The notes beneath the pieces are model-generated. The model searched no databases. It saw only the letters and a list, made by a program, of their open reading frames with translations, and had not been told where the DNA came from. From positions 178,501-242,500 of the forward strand of contig JABMCL010003179.1 of assembly GCA_018857735.1 (NCBI GenBank): a stretch of DNA of 64,000 bases. The letters run 5' to 3'. Position 1 is the first letter of the stretch. Each line of letters begins with the position of its first letter. The DNA is from Alviniconcha marisindica (lineage: Eukaryota; Mollusca; Gastropoda; Provannidae). Shown here in pieces: positions 45,611 through 58,181 of the stretch. A program made the position numbers and the translations under genes.

Positions 45611-46849
45611 CCTTCGTCGTACATGATAGTGAAAATTCATCCACAAATTCACTCAAAAATTTGTAACTCAATAGATATTTGAGTTATGAAAAGGAAATTT
45701 TATGACTTTGTCAGCTACCTTTTCCCCCTTGTGCTTGCAAAATATTAGGTACATTTGGGAAAAATAAAAATTGTAAATAATAAAAACAAAAACATATATT
45801 TAACATGCCATATGTCCTGGGTGGAAATTCACCCATGTTTTCAAAGACCACCACAGGCTGTACGTAGTGGGTGAATTTTTACCCATACCAGAGGTGGCTA
45901 AACTTGAGAACTGACATGTTGGCAGATGTTGCCAGGGCCATAAACAATGGTGAGAAACCAGACTGGTAAAACCGCTGAATTTCGTCCAGAACCTCAGGTG
46001 GCTAGTGACTCTTCTTGACAATTGATAACACACAGGCATGCACACACATACACCTTCTCTCTCTCTCTGAGTGCATCTCTCTCTCTCTTTCTCTCCTATT
46101 CTGCAGATGACCCACAATGATTTGTACACAATGCAACACTAAACATCTTTACAAAGTGCTGGTTGTCCTGTACAAAGTGAGAAGAACAAAGAACTTTTTT
46201 TGAGTGGCATTATTGTAGAGTTTGCTGATCTGGAGCTAATGTGTTGTAAGCAAACGCAATAATCATTAATGAATTTGATTTTTTTCTCTCAAAAAGGTGT
46301 CCTTTGCTGTTCTTAACTATCTACTGAGTTCATATTTTTGTTTTTGCCAAGCTGATGCACAATATATATTCTCTCAGTTACTGCATTGTTAAGCTACATT
46401 GTGGCTTGGTTACCATAACAAATTGGCGCTGACAGAGAGAAAAAGAGAGAGAGAGAGAGAAGGTGTGCCACTGAATGATTTATGTAACCAACCAACTAGT
46501 TGAAGGAAAGTGCATTCAGCCCAATGAACTGTCTGAACAAATTGAGCTTTACACACCTGTGCCACAAACTGGACGAAAGAGGAAACCCCTATCATGGGTG
46601 AAATTTCACCCACAACATATGCCAAAGTTGTCTGCTATGTGAAACTCGTGGGTGAATTTTCACCCACAATGTATGCAGTGAAAGTCTCACTATGATAAAG
46701 TCATGGGTGAATTTTCACCCACAACGTACACCATGAAAGTGTTATTATGTTCAAGTCATGGGCCAATTTTTTTACCCACATGATGTTAGTGATCCTCTTA
46801 TAAAGTCAGGGTAAATTTTCACCCACAACATAGTGACGTACGGCGAAGG
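45611..46849. mobile_element. TTAA-flanked non-autonomous element, piggyBac-like
   Basis: TTAA occurs at both edges (45607-45610 and 46850-46853). The inner ends are inverted repeats: CCTTCGTCGTAC at the left and GTACGGCGAAGG at the right. This layout (TTAA target, CCTT ends) fits a piggyBac-type MITE. Subterminal sequence at both ends carries the palindrome GTGGGTGAAAATTCACCCAC-like motif, amplified at the right end (46594-46840). No transposase frame is visible. Confidence 0.7.
46594..46840. repeat. ~54-bp tandem repeat with palindromic core
   Basis: Five units each begin with 'gggtgaattttcaccca' or a close variant, at about 46598, 46651, 46706, 46759 and 46809. Single related motifs occur at 45827 and 45873 near the left end. 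Confidence 0.88.
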
Positions 46850-47840
46850 TTAAGATGACAATCTAATCAGGCATGAGAACCGCTTCAAAGGAAAAACTCT
46901 GAAAAATAAGCGGATCTGGGGGCATGCCCCACTGGAATTCTCCCCCCCCCCCCCCCCCCTCCCCCAAAAGATCAAAATTTATGCAGGCTATCCTGAGGTC
47001 ATTTGTATGGAAATAAATTTACTTTCTCATCCTCACAGACACCAACTGGAACCACTTAAGTGATGACCAGATGGACCAAATGCACTTGAGGACATCAAAC
47101 GACTGATCACTAACCAAAGCACCATCTAACTTGCACATGTGCACTCCCTTCCCATTGCATCTGTACCTAAGGTTAAATCCTGCAACGTATGAAATCAAGA
47201 TGAAGAAATAAGTTAGCAACTATAGTATAACACTACCAAACTGCATGCCTTCTTCACCTCTGCACAAACTTTCACTTCCAGCACAACTGATCTTCTGTAA
47301 AGTGACCTTCATCATATTGAAGAGTATGTCATTGTCTGGAGTTTACACAGCAGTTTAAAATAAACAACAACAACAAAAAACACTGACAAACATTCAGAAT
47401 GAGTTTCGAGTGTCTGACCAGCTTTTGAAGTGTCCAACAAAACCAATCCAGCTACTGTTTACAGACACCCACTCCCACTTCCATTTATTGGCACAGCCGC
47501 AGCTGTCAAACGTTTTCACCGTGACTGACAACTGGAGTGACAGACATGGTGAATCTTTCAAAACTTTCACAACATTCCCCTTTTCTTTGTCAAAACAATG
47601 TACAAATGACTGCCTTCAATACTAATACCTGCCCGCAAGAATAACCACCAAAGGCCGTGTTCACAATTAAAAGCGAGTAAAATAGTTAACAGCCAGGTGT
47701 GAACGCACTCCAAATGTTTTGCAAGTATTTGGTGCGGAGCTAAAACCAGTGCTTCTTTTTTTATGTACCCAATATTTTTCACTCATGGACAATTCTTTTC
47801 CCCCGCAGAAAGTCGGTTTTACTGCCAAGGAAACTGTGAT

Positions 47841-47940
47841 GAAAACATGCTGATTCAGCATTAGAAAGTGGAAAACATGCTGATTCAGCATTAGAAAGTG
47901 GAAAACATGCTGATTCAGCATTAGAAAGTGGAAAACATGC
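47841..47940. repeat. 30-bp tandem repeat, three and a third copies
   Basis: Identical units beginning gaaaacatgc start at 47841, 47871, 47901 and 47931 (partial). Confidence 0.95.
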
Positions 47941-48277
47941 TCTTTTAATGTTGCCAGCTCTCAGCAGTGTCAGTCACAGCTTCTTAGCCACCATACAAGG
48001 TAACACTTCATTAAATCCATTGCAATAATTATCTGCCATAAAATCTATAACCAGATATTACACCAATGAACGACGCATGTTCTCATTTTTTCAAATTACA
48101 ATCCACTTGCACAGCCACATCCCATTCACTCCCAAACATGTCTCCATTTTACCACTGGCATCCCCGCATCCCCATCTCTAGCCATTAGGCATTGTGTTCA
48201 TCTGCCTGCTTGTTGATTGTGTGTCCAAATGGTTGCTGGAATGAATGACTGAACATATCATGTAGCCAAAACTGTGT

Positions 48278-48481
48278 TCACTTTGTCACTAGCTGATGCT
48301 GAGCTATGTCTATGCTTTCTTGCCTTTTCCCCACCACTCTACTCACCTTCTTGATGTTCTTGAGGTCTGTTTTTGTCTTGACTGGAAATCTTCCCACCCC
48401 AGCAAGCCTCATTCCAAAAGTTAAAACACTGCCAATAATAGTTGTATAAAACATCTGCAAAATTTCTTCAACTTGTAACAA
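48278..48481 (-). pseudogene. Reverse-transcriptase C-terminal relic
   Basis: A 67-codon minus-strand frame reads ..QMFYTTIIGSVLTFGMRLAG..DLKNIKKVSRVVGKRQESI... This matches the pattern after the RT core in many animal non-LTR elements (FYTTVIQSVL.., IIKKASRVVG). It is a short stand-alone fragment. Confidence 0.65.
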
Positions 48482-49398
48482 ACTCTACATGATCCAATTG
48501 TCAAGTCCAGCAGGTGTGTTTGGAGCTTATTTACATCCAAAGGACTCCTAACATATCAACTACTAGTCATTATGAGCTGGTGACCAATCCTATTCTGTGG
48601 ACCCACACTGGAAACTCTGTCACATACAAATTACAATGCAAGGGGAAACTGAAGACAGTATTTGGTAAAAATGAAGTTGAATGAAGCAGTAAGTACTACA
48701 AGTTAGTAAAGAATAATTAGATGAATCGTCTAAAGCTATATTATGACCACTTCAGGTTTAAAAGACAGACCCTTTGATAGCTCCGGGTTGACCTTAGTCC
48801 TATGTCTGTAGTGGGTAGTCAAGAAGCTATGTGACTGACAAACATTTAGGCTACTGGAAAAGTTAAACTATGCCCCAGAACCTTGTTGCATGCAAGCCAC
48901 CTGGATTCCCACATATTTTCTCTGTAATGATACACCAGTTTACCAAACTTGGGAACAATATATTCAAACATAGTTCAAGAGTTCAGAACACATTCAGGAC
49001 AAACAGTAAAAAGAATCTAGTGCAAAGTTGCAGGAATTCCATGGTTCTGTTGATCATTGCTAATGTATGCAGGGGAATTGTCTACACATGGAACTGTGTA
49101 ATGAGTAACACTTGAGCTTTCCAGCACTGTCAAGGAACAAGGCTTGGTCAAGATGAAGGGTCACATTCTTTCTTATATGAATGGCTCTTAGTCATACACC
49201 ATATGTCCTTTTTTAAAGGCTTGTGTGTCAATGTCACTGGCATGAAGCACCATTGTTTAAACAAAACAAGACGAAAGACCTATGTGAGCTCTGAGTTTTG
49301 TGACTGAAATTGTGCCCCTAATCAGAACACAAATTAGGAAATACAATCTGGAAACCAGTCTTCGGTGACCCTTGATGACTGGATATCATCAATATGTT

Positions 49399-49479
49399 GG
49401 TTTAACGACGTTTATAGTGGCACACCTTCAGCTGAATGTTGGTTTAACGACGTTTGTAGTGGCACACCTTCAGCTGAAT
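49399..49479. repeat. 39-bp tandem duplication across the RRP8 stop codon
   Basis: Two units of 'ttggtttaacgacgttt' then 'rtagtggcacaccttcagctgaatg' differ at one base. One contains the C-terminal codons and stop; the other is in the 3' UTR. Confidence 0.93.
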
Positions 49480-49554
49480 GTGTGGTGCATGCCTGGGAGA
49501 TGCATCCCTGACCTTTCTGAATGTGAAGAGCTGGAACATCTCACCAAGAAAAAC
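49444..49554 (-). CDS. RRP8: RRP8 exon 5 (C-terminus)
   Basis: 111 nt including TAA. It encodes [20 protein letters not shown].. ending CHYKRR, matching the FFLF-F-K and final YKRR pattern of animal RRP8. The acceptor is GGTTTTCTAG, phase 0. The last 39 bases, including the stop, are tandemly duplicated into the 3' UTR (49399-49437). Confidence 0.85.
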   Translation of the reverse strand, partial: VFLGEMFQLFTFRKVRDASPRHAPHIQLKVCHYKRR

Positions 49555-52500
49555 CTAGAAAACCAAACCATACATTAGTAAATAGCCCACAATACATTTC
49601 AGTAACAACACACAATGCATTAAAACCCAATAATACATAATTGCTGCAATGCCTAGTAATAAAAACACAAAATGAATTAAAACCAAATCATACAACAGTA
49701 ACAGTCCACAATGCAATGTTACTAACATCACACATTGCATTCCCCATGTGTGGGGGTGGGGGCAAGCCTCATGTTGTAGCAGTTTGCCTTGCCATTATTG
49801 TTTTGAACTACTTTGTACATACCTTGGTTAATTTAAAATAAAAATAAAAAAGCCATTAAGTAAACCAAGCTTTGTTCACTTACTCATAAAAGCAAGTTTA
49901 CCCATTGTATGAAGATAAAAAATGATTACCTTTTGGGGGGAGAATGAAAATTTGAACTGACCTTTACACAAAGAAAAAACAACACTTCTAACCTTTTTCT
50001 GAAGATGAAATCCCAGGGCCTGAACATTGTTCACAAAGTTGTTGATACTGTAGAATCGGCTGACTACCTCAGCAATCTTCAGAATTCCCCTAAAAATAAA
50101 ATAATACTGAAATCATGGAGAATGTCAAAAAAGTCTCAAAACCATCACATGAGAAAAGCAGACATCATCCGACCATTACTAAGGGCATTCTTAATGTAGC
50201 CCAAAGTTGCTTGAAGAAGTAGGCTACCTTCAGCCCCTTTGCCAAGCCTTTGCAAAGGCCTTTGCTCATTGCAAGTCTTGTGCAAAGTCTTCAAAAAGTG
50301 GCCAAACGTGATAACTGATTGGCTAGATAACTGATTGTTCATGCCATGACCTGGCTGCCATTCACCGCTTACCGTGAAGAGCCTGGACCTATGGAAAATG
50401 GAGAACAAGCTGCCACCACTGAGGATATGATGGATGTTCTTATTACCCAGTAGGAGTATCAGTGAATGCTGATATGATCTCAGTTGCAAGAATAGAAAGA
50501 AAAGAAGAGGTGTACTGTGCAGTAAATCACCAGTGTGTGTGTGTGTGTGTGTGTGTGTGATGCATGCATGCATCTCTATTCAGCAGTAACTTGGATGTTC
50601 TTCACACTTAGCATAACAGTAACTTCCAATCCAATCCTATCAAAACTAACCAATCTCCTCATTAAGAACTGGTTCTGTAAACATGGACATTAATGGCATT
50701 GTTAGGAGTAATAAGTCTTTGTCTTCTCTGGAATCTCAACAAAGGAGACCTTAAATTCTGCATGCACACTGGACCACCAATGGACAGAAGCTGACAGAAG
50801 AAGGAGGAAAGGGTAGGAGGAAAAGGAATCACCCTGTTCTGATGACCCTGTTGGCTTCACACAAATAGTCAGTCAGGTTGGTTCCCATCAGTGAGAGACA
50901 GAACACAGCAACATCCACACTTCTCTTTTCCAAGGGGACCTGCATAAATTCACATGCAATATTTGGCATTATTAAACAGGTACAATAACAAAGTGTTAAT
51001 ATTTTTACACATACACACACTGTTTAAATTATAATCATACTGAACAGCATGAACTTTGGAAATGCTACAAGTGCTAGCATCAAAATTGGCTGTCAAACAC
51101 TTCCAATGAAAATGACTAATTGATATTAGAGTGGAAATGTGATCTACAACTCTACTACTACTATCTATCTATATCAATGCCAAAAGGTGTGCAAGAAAAG
51201 AGGACAGAGGTGCTAGAAAATAAAGTTGACAGGATGTGACTGAGTAAAGCATTTTCTGAATGAACACATGTGAAGTTGTCCACCAGTGAAGGGGGAAGGC
51301 AGTGCTGCACTTTGTTCATGAGAAATTTGACCTTCAATGTGATTTGTGAACATTCCACATTACAACAAGCCCACATCACTGTGCTGCTAATCATGCAGTT
51401 AACTGCAAAATACCAACTGAACTTACAACTACAAGATGTGATCCACATGAATATTACCAAGTGAACTGTGTCACACAGAACAACATGCTATGCATGATTT
51501 GTTGTAATGGATAACGTTCAACATACAGCCAATCTTGAACATATTTAAATGAATAAAAAGCAACACATTTTGTAATATGAACAGTTATTCTTTAATAGAA
51601 CAATAATTATGTGAGAAGGAAGATTTGGTGAATTTTTGTCTTCAAATTTAAGCTTTCTTGAGACAAACAGCAAATGAGGTAACAAATATGTTGGACATTA
51701 CTATTTCAACAAGATGTACTATGTTGCTTGTTTCTTGATGAAAATAATAAAACATTTTCATTACTGTAAAGTATAAGACACATAACTATTTCCATGTGAT
51801 GTGAACAGTTTTTGCTGCGTTACACAAAATAGCATGTCTAACTTTGTTGTAGTGGATAACATAACATTAATGACACTTTGGTACTTTGTTTTTCATAACA
51901 AAACAAGTATTTATGATGATGATGATGATGATGAAGTGATGCTTAATGTCCTCAGATGTCAGTTGACATAATTATTAGGGACAAGCTGTGACCAATGCTG
52001 AAGCATGGTTCAATATAGCTTTACGTCCACGGAAACCAGAAGGCTCGTTAGGATGGACAGCCCAGGATGTCCACCTCGACTCTCACACAGCTCCTGAACT
52101 ATGTACAAGTATTTAACAAACAAGAGACCAAATGTAGCCAGTAAGAGTGAGTGCAACTTTTGCTGCTTTTGGGTGTCACAGGAACACACACACGCAAGGC
52201 GTCATCCATGTGTTTCTTGGTCATGTTGTCTCTGGTGCCTAGGACAAAAATAGTTTAAAAGTTAACTTCAAACTGGATAAATTAATTAAAAATCTTAATA
52301 AACATTACTGAAAAATCACAGCCTAATGAATAATGCTAATAAAAGATCTACACCATCCATTTTTAGAACTCTGGAAGGCAGACAGGCATGGTCACTATCA
52401 TTATGTCAAACGTTATTATTTCAACAGCTTGTGTTGTAATTGTAATGTTCAACATCTAACTTGACAACTTTAACCTCTGGAAATTCAAACTGTCTACCAT

Positions 52501-55500
52501 GTATGGTGATCTGTACGGTTGCAGACATAGTTTGTAAACAAAACAGACTGCATTAAGTGCAAGCAAAAAATGTAAAAACTATGATCAGATACTGCTTATA
52601 ACCATTCTGCTGTCGAACATTACAATTTCAACATGCACCCATGTTGTAAGAAACTCAGCGAAAACAAATTTTCGAAAGCATCTGAAAAAAACTTTAGATC
52701 GACAACATAACAAAAACTTGCTTTGTATGCTTACATTCCAATATTTTTAAAAGACTCAGCATATACCAATATAAATATCACTGAATAACCGTAAGATTTG
52801 ACTAAATTTATGCAGAACATTACCCCTTTTAGTCTTCAAAAATATTACCACACACATTTTGCATGTCACAACATCTCTTCCATGCAGCCATGTGCTCAAA
52901 GCAAATGACCTGGATGGATGTAGTGCAAACACACAAAAACTCCTTTTCCCCCCCTTTTGCTCGTTTAATCTAATACTGAGCTGAACTTTATTTCTGGAAA
53001 CAATATTATGAAGCACGGCAAAACATATTTTTTAAACTACCCAGACATTTGGCAGTAAAACACTGGTGTCTGATGCAGTGACGTACCACAGTGACTGGGG
53101 TAGTTTTGGTGAGAGAAAGTCAGGTCTTCACTAGACTGTCCATGGATGCTGGTCATGAAATATTTCAACACACGTAACGTCCGACCGTGGGACATTTTGG
53201 AGCCTCTAATTCCAAAAACAAAACTTAGTGATAATTGGTTTTATATGCACTGTGTAAAGCGATATCTCCTCTGTACAAATTGGTAACTGAGGTAATGTTT
53301 TGATTTGTCATGTACGTAAACGAAAGCACTCACCGTAAGCCCGTGGTTCTTTTCACCTTTCAAAATAAATATTGCTCCAGCTGCTCCAGAGTTGGAACTC
53401 ATATTGTTTCCACTGTGATACTGACCAATTTCTTATGCATGCACACACAAAGCAACAAGACGAAGTGTTTGAAACAGATTTATTGACAGTCAACCCCCAA
53501 CTATGCGCACCTTTTGGCACTAAGTCATAGATAACAACAAAAATAACAACATTAAAAATGAATAAAATTTCAGAAAGTTACATTGCGACAAGAATGAAAA
53601 TAAACATACAATATCCTCCTACCTTTGCAATATCACACACAGTAATGCATGGCTTGGTTGCCACCAGATCAAAGGAGTAAACTTTGTGCTGTGGTAAACT
53701 CTCTGCAAGGCGAGCATCTCCACAGCCAAAATCAGCAATTTCAACACTGTTCGGCCTGAAGCAGAAAACACACACATACATGTATATATACGCTGGCAGA
53801 GAATCTGTCCAAGAAGCAAGTGTCTTACTGCCAATGTTTCACAAAGTCCATGGAGATTAACAGTTTTCATTCCATACCCTCAGACAGCCTTCTCAAAGCA
53901 TATTTCATCAAACAAAGCCAAGGGGATTAACAGAGCTTGACAAACATCACCTGTATAACAAAGGATGCAACAGAGAACTAAACCAGCAACAGTGAAAGGT
54001 ACTGATCAATGTGTCACACGCCAAGCATTGCTTTCCAGCACCTTTCCTCCAAACTCTGCTATAATTCAGCTGGTTATGCCAATTGCCATTGCAGGGGTAC
54101 TTCTTACCTCCATACATCTGTCCACTGATGCTGTCAGGGTGGAAGAGTGTGGGAGCAATATAGCATCAAAGCACACACATCAACATGGAAAATATTTTCT
54201 TCTTGAAACAAATGATTTTACTTTTATTTTTACTAGTGTAATCAATGTGATGTGGTTATAATATAAATGAATCAACTGATATAGTTTCAGTTGTCTGTTA
54301 CAAACTGACAGCCAGTTGAGCATCAATGAAAAACTGTCAGTCACACTTACGGCAGTGGTTGGAGGAAGGATGTTATAAACCAGTGCTTGGATTTTGTAAC
54401 TGTGTTTGTTGAATCACTCGCTGACACAAAACAAACTGATAATGTAAAGAGAAGGATTTATGCCAGAGGTGAAAATGATTTAGGTCTGAAGTGTAAACAG
54501 GCTGCTGGCTAGGAACTGATCCAGGCATTACACAACTACATTAGAATACCTACTTAATACATATGAGTTAAACAGACAATACTGGATAAACAAATGTAAA
54601 ACACCAGAACAGAAACTAAAACTTAATAAGCACCAACATGTCTTTGTCGACCAAAGCTTTTATGTGATCGTCTTCCTCACAGAAGGGTGGGAGATAGAAC
54701 CACAAAAGTAGCTTGGTCATCACCACATGTCCACCAACTCTTTTCAAGATCAAGCAATGGGCAAGGACAGTCAAAATATTTGCTTTCCCTCCTTTTTTCC
54801 TTTTCTTCTTTAACCCAGCAGCCATACTCCGAGCATCACTTTCCGGCACCTTCCTCCAAAGGAAGGATGTCGTAAACCAGTGCTTGGAGTTTGCCCAGCA
54901 GCCTGTTCAATCTTGAATTCTGTCCCTTTTTTCAAATGAGCCAGGTGGCATTTTGTTAACAGTAAACTAAAAGTATGAAGTAAATGTAATTCTATTTTCA
55001 GTTTCAACCAGTCTGACACCACTGTGACCTTGGCATTCAAACAAGGTCATCAAAATGAGTATGAAATTAAAAGTGTAAAGCTAATTAAGGTTCTCATCCT
55101 GCCAAGTTTGAAATGTCTCCCCAAAACAGTCTCTGGAAAAAGTCTACATCAATAAAGTTCTCAAAATTAAGACGTCACATAAGCACACATGTGAAGCAAG
55201 TAAACAAAAGGTTAGTAAGAATGTTTGATGATGTACCTTGTATTTACTCGTATACCAGCTGAGAACTACCATAGGCGACTCTAGTTTTTGTTGTTGTCTT
55301 TGTGTGACATCTTAATTTTGTGCACTTAACTCCCTTGTTTGCCAATTCTGCACAGGTGCTCAGGACTTTGTTCTGTTTCAGACTGTGAAAGATCTTACTT
55401 TGATGATGGCCACAAAAACTCCAGTTGTTTAGGTTTTGCCACAGGCAGCTGGCCAGCCTAACACATATCCCTTAATACTCACATTAATTATTCATGCGAG

Positions 55501-56803
55501 TAGTGACGCAAACTCACTCCACTTTTGCTTACATTTTCCCAAGTTGCTTGATGATGACATCCAATGGATTGACAGGCCACCTTGACACCTGGCTCTGAAA
55601 CCCATGGTGATAGACTTGAAAAGCTTCTGGGTCATCCTGGAACATTTCCAATGCTTCCTTTCCTGTGCTTGTATACAGCTGCTCATTCAAATAGCGGAAT
55701 CGGGCAGCATTCAGTTTCTCACGAGCTTTCTCAGCAATAGATGGTAGCTTGTTTCTGCCCAAAGATGTGTCCTTCTCTTGAATTTTGTCAACTGGACACA
55801 TTAGTATTTCTGTATCAGAACAGTCTGAAATATTTTTATTGCACAACACATCTTGCAATTGTGTGTCATCTTCATCAGAAGTGTCCTGTGAATGTTCCTC
55901 CTCATCAGACAAGTTGAGTGAGTTATATCTGATGTCAGGATGCTGTTGATGACCTACCCTTGTCTTTGATTTTGCATTTTGGATCTTTAGATTTAACTGT
56001 TTTGACTTGGTCACATTTTGAACAGATTTTGACCCAGATAGTTTTTGCCGTTTATGACAATGCTCCAGATTCTGCATTGCTGCTTTTCTTTTCATGCGTA
56101 TGTCATGGTTTTCAGAAGTCAGTGATAGTGACTTTGAAGCTTTTGAAACAGATTTAAGTTTTTTAACAGATGTCAGAGAGTTGGAGTCTGGTTTCTTACC
56201 TACACCATCACTGCCCTTATCCTGTTTAACATCCAGAATGAGGTGCCTGAATTTGTTTTTCTTGCTGTTATTCTTCTTGTGGTTTCGTCTTTGCTTTCTT
56301 GTCCAGGATGAAGTTTCAGCTTTTTCTTTCTGAACAACAGTATTCCCTTCTTCTTGGTCACCTCCTTGTTTTTTTTTGTTCACAGTATGTCCTACTTCAG
56401 CTTCACCACTCCTGTTTCTCTTATTAATTCTGTCACCACTTCTGCTGGTATCATCAACTGGTCCACTTTCAGCTTTTAAGGCTTTTGCTATTTTTACACC
56501 AACAATAGATTTGGGAAAGTTTTGCACGTTGTTGGCAACACTTAGTTCATTGTTACTAGGAGGCCTAGCTTCATATTCTCTTGCAGCACTGGTGTGAGCT
56601 TTCCTTGCAATGTGCTTTTGTTTCTCCTCCTTGTTCACCTTTTCAAGTTCTGCATTTGCATGGATCCCACTTTCTACTTTTTGCCTCTGTTTCTGCTTTT
56701 TTCTTTTTAGCTGTTTGCAGCCTTCTTTGATTGTTTTTTTTGGTACTGACAATTGAAAAGTACCCAATGACGCATTTTTTCTGATGGAAATATTTATCTC
56801 CAT
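49444..56803 (-). CDS. RRP8: Ribosomal RNA-processing protein 8 / nucleomethylin (5 exons, 572 aa)
   Basis: This entry spans the whole gene. RRP8 is a nucleolar SAM-dependent methyltransferase; in yeast it makes m1A in 25S rRNA, and in mammals nucleomethylin also acts in rDNA silencing. The N-terminal ~380 residues are lysine-rich and low complexity with a Ser/Asp/Glu patch ([15 protein letters not shown]), typical of nucleolar proteins. The conserved domain starts at [12 protein letters not shown] and [21 protein letters not shown]. It then has SAM motif [26 protein letters not shown], the signature [31 protein letters not shown], and ends [15 protein letters not shown]. All four junctions keep phase, and all catalytic-fold motifs are intact. 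Confidence 0.95.
49993..50089 (-). CDS. RRP8: RRP8 exon 4
   Basis: 97 nt: [20 protein letters not shown].. to GFHLQKK. The acceptor is TTATTTTTAG, the donor AAG|GTTAGA, phase 0. Confidence 0.93.
50533..50560. repeat. (GT)n microsatellite in RRP8 intron 3
   Basis: Short GT run. Confidence 0.9.
50833..50939 (-). CDS. RRP8: RRP8 exon 3
   Basis: 107 nt: [20 protein letters not shown].. to NRVIRT plus GG. It contains the most family-specific motif, [12 protein letters not shown]. The acceptor is TTTATGCAG, the donor GG|GTGATT. Confidence 0.95.
51915..52104 (-). mobile_element. SINE-like element, family E (copy 4, RRP8 intron 2)
   Basis: It is flanked by the perfect 11-bp repeat ACAAGTATTTA (51904-51914 and 52105-52115). 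It has two stem-loops and an (ATC)n tail. It lies in the same orientation as the host gene. Confidence 0.92.
53623..53755 (-). CDS. RRP8: RRP8 exon 2 (SAM motif I)
   Basis: 133 nt. After completing the split Met codon it encodes [20 protein letters not shown].. to VCDIAK. The acceptor is TTCTGCTTCAG, the donor AAG|GTAGGA, phase 0. Confidence 0.95.
53985..54420. repeat. Dispersed repeat F fragments (RRP8 intron 1)
   Basis: 'gctttccagcacctttcctc', 'ccaaactctgc' and 'actgatgctgtcagg' recall repeat F; 54350-54390 matches the 'aggatgttataaaccagtgc' edge. A second piece lies at 54825-54895. Confidence 0.7.
55533..56803 (-). CDS. RRP8: RRP8 exon 1
   Basis: 1,271 nt with 423 full codons plus AT. 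It holds the lysine-rich nucleolar N-terminus and the first part of the methyltransferase domain (..[12 protein letters not shown]). The start ATG at 56803 is the first in a long open frame. The donor is AAAAT|GTAAGC. Confidence 0.93.
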
Positions 56804-57781
56804 ATTCTAGCTTTTTTCTTCTTCTTTTAATTCTTGTGTGCACATGTGTGCGCGCGTCTATTTCCTAGCTTTTAATCACTGCTGAGCATTTGAGCACAGC
56901 TTGTATATTTTTGATTTGGTGTTGTCCTGCTTTGCTTATCAAAGAAATCTGAAAAAGAAAAAGAAATATATGTTACCTGTTAGTATTACATTGCCTGTGT
57001 AATCAGTGGCCATTATAAAGGCGTTAGTAATACATTATAATGTTATCTAATATTAATACTGAAACAATATTATACTTGCATGGGTGATGAGATATGATAT
57101 TATCTAATAAGAAAGGAAATATATATAACATAACTTGGTAATGTTCTTGTTGAACAACAAACAGGATACTGAGAAAAGTCACGAACAAGATTCAACATTA
57201 ACTTTTTGCTGAACAATTCCTTATTTTTCACTTGTTCCATCTTGTTGATTTCGGCTGCTGATGTTATTTGAATGGCATCATTAAATTTTAAACTAGGGTC
57301 AAACACCAACAATTCTGAAAATTCTGAAATTTTCTTAACAGATTTAATTAAAGTAACATTAAGAATTATTCTAACAGAAACACTCTGAGAAATTTCAATC
57401 TCTGGTCTGAAGAATCCCTTTTCAGTGTCTCAAACTCATCAAAGTCAAGGTCTAAATGAATCATAACAGTGCTTCATGATATAAAGAAGTTAAACAAATA
57501 TATGTATGTGTCATGATTATTAACTATGATCAGCTTAATACTAATAATGTCAAAGATTTCACTTTTCTAGAGGAAAATGCATTAATGGCCAGGTCACTGA
57601 GTGAAGTAAAGATAATGACAACACATCCATATCAAACTTAGAGCCCACTGCATTGCTGCCAATACTGCAAACAAGACCCAGATCAAATTCAAAGACAGGG
57701 TTTGACAGCTGCCTGAAGAAAATAAGAATCACCATTGCTACAACATGGGCCAGTCTCACACTATGTATCTGTGTTTTTCAG
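56804..57781. other. Region upstream of RRP8
   Basis: It presumably contains the RRP8 5' UTR and promoter, and perhaps that of the + strand candidate gene. No TATA or other decisive element is seen. Confidence 0.4.
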
Positions 57782-57842
57782 CCAGAGCTTCCTGTTACAG
57801 TGAGGTCCAGCCGGAGCATGCAGAAGCAAAACATCGATCCAG
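57782..57842 (+). CDS. Candidate internal exon, + strand
   Basis: 61 nt between a strong acceptor (TGTGTTTTTCAG) and donor (CAG|GTAAACT). Two frames are open. The frame RASCYSEVQPEHAEAKHRS would join in phase to an acceptor at 58193 (GACAG|GTTATC), leading into the next candidate exon. No family is recognised. Confidence 0.35.
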
Positions 57843-58181
57843 GTAAACTATATCAATTTCTAGGGAAGCTTTCCCATGTCCTGTGGTGCAAATTTCATGA
57901 CATTTGGTTTCTTGAAAGTTGCACTTTCTTCAAAAATGACAGGAAAATGCAGTCACTTGGTGCATTCTGGTTATTGTCACTATGTTACTGAATATCTCAT
58001 AAGTGATATGATGAACTATTACTGTTAAAGAGTATTTAGAAGTCACATTAGGACATGAAAACGTGCCCAGTTTTAGTGTGTTCTGAACCAGAGTGCATGG
58101 CTGTTCTGATAATGAGCTGTGCCGTGTTCTGATCCAGAGCACCATCAGGTCGATTTTCCTTCTTGGCAATTAGTATAAGCC

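Noticed and set aside
48860..49050. Final RRP8 exon (antisense frame MEFLQLCTRFFLLFVL)
   Set aside because: The phase and acceptor did not fit. The exon at 49444-49554 fits in phase and matches the family C-terminus.
33220..49479. A common mechanism behind the 39-bp periods at 33.2, 43.2 and 49.4 kb
   Set aside because: The unit sequences are unrelated; equal length is likely coincidence.
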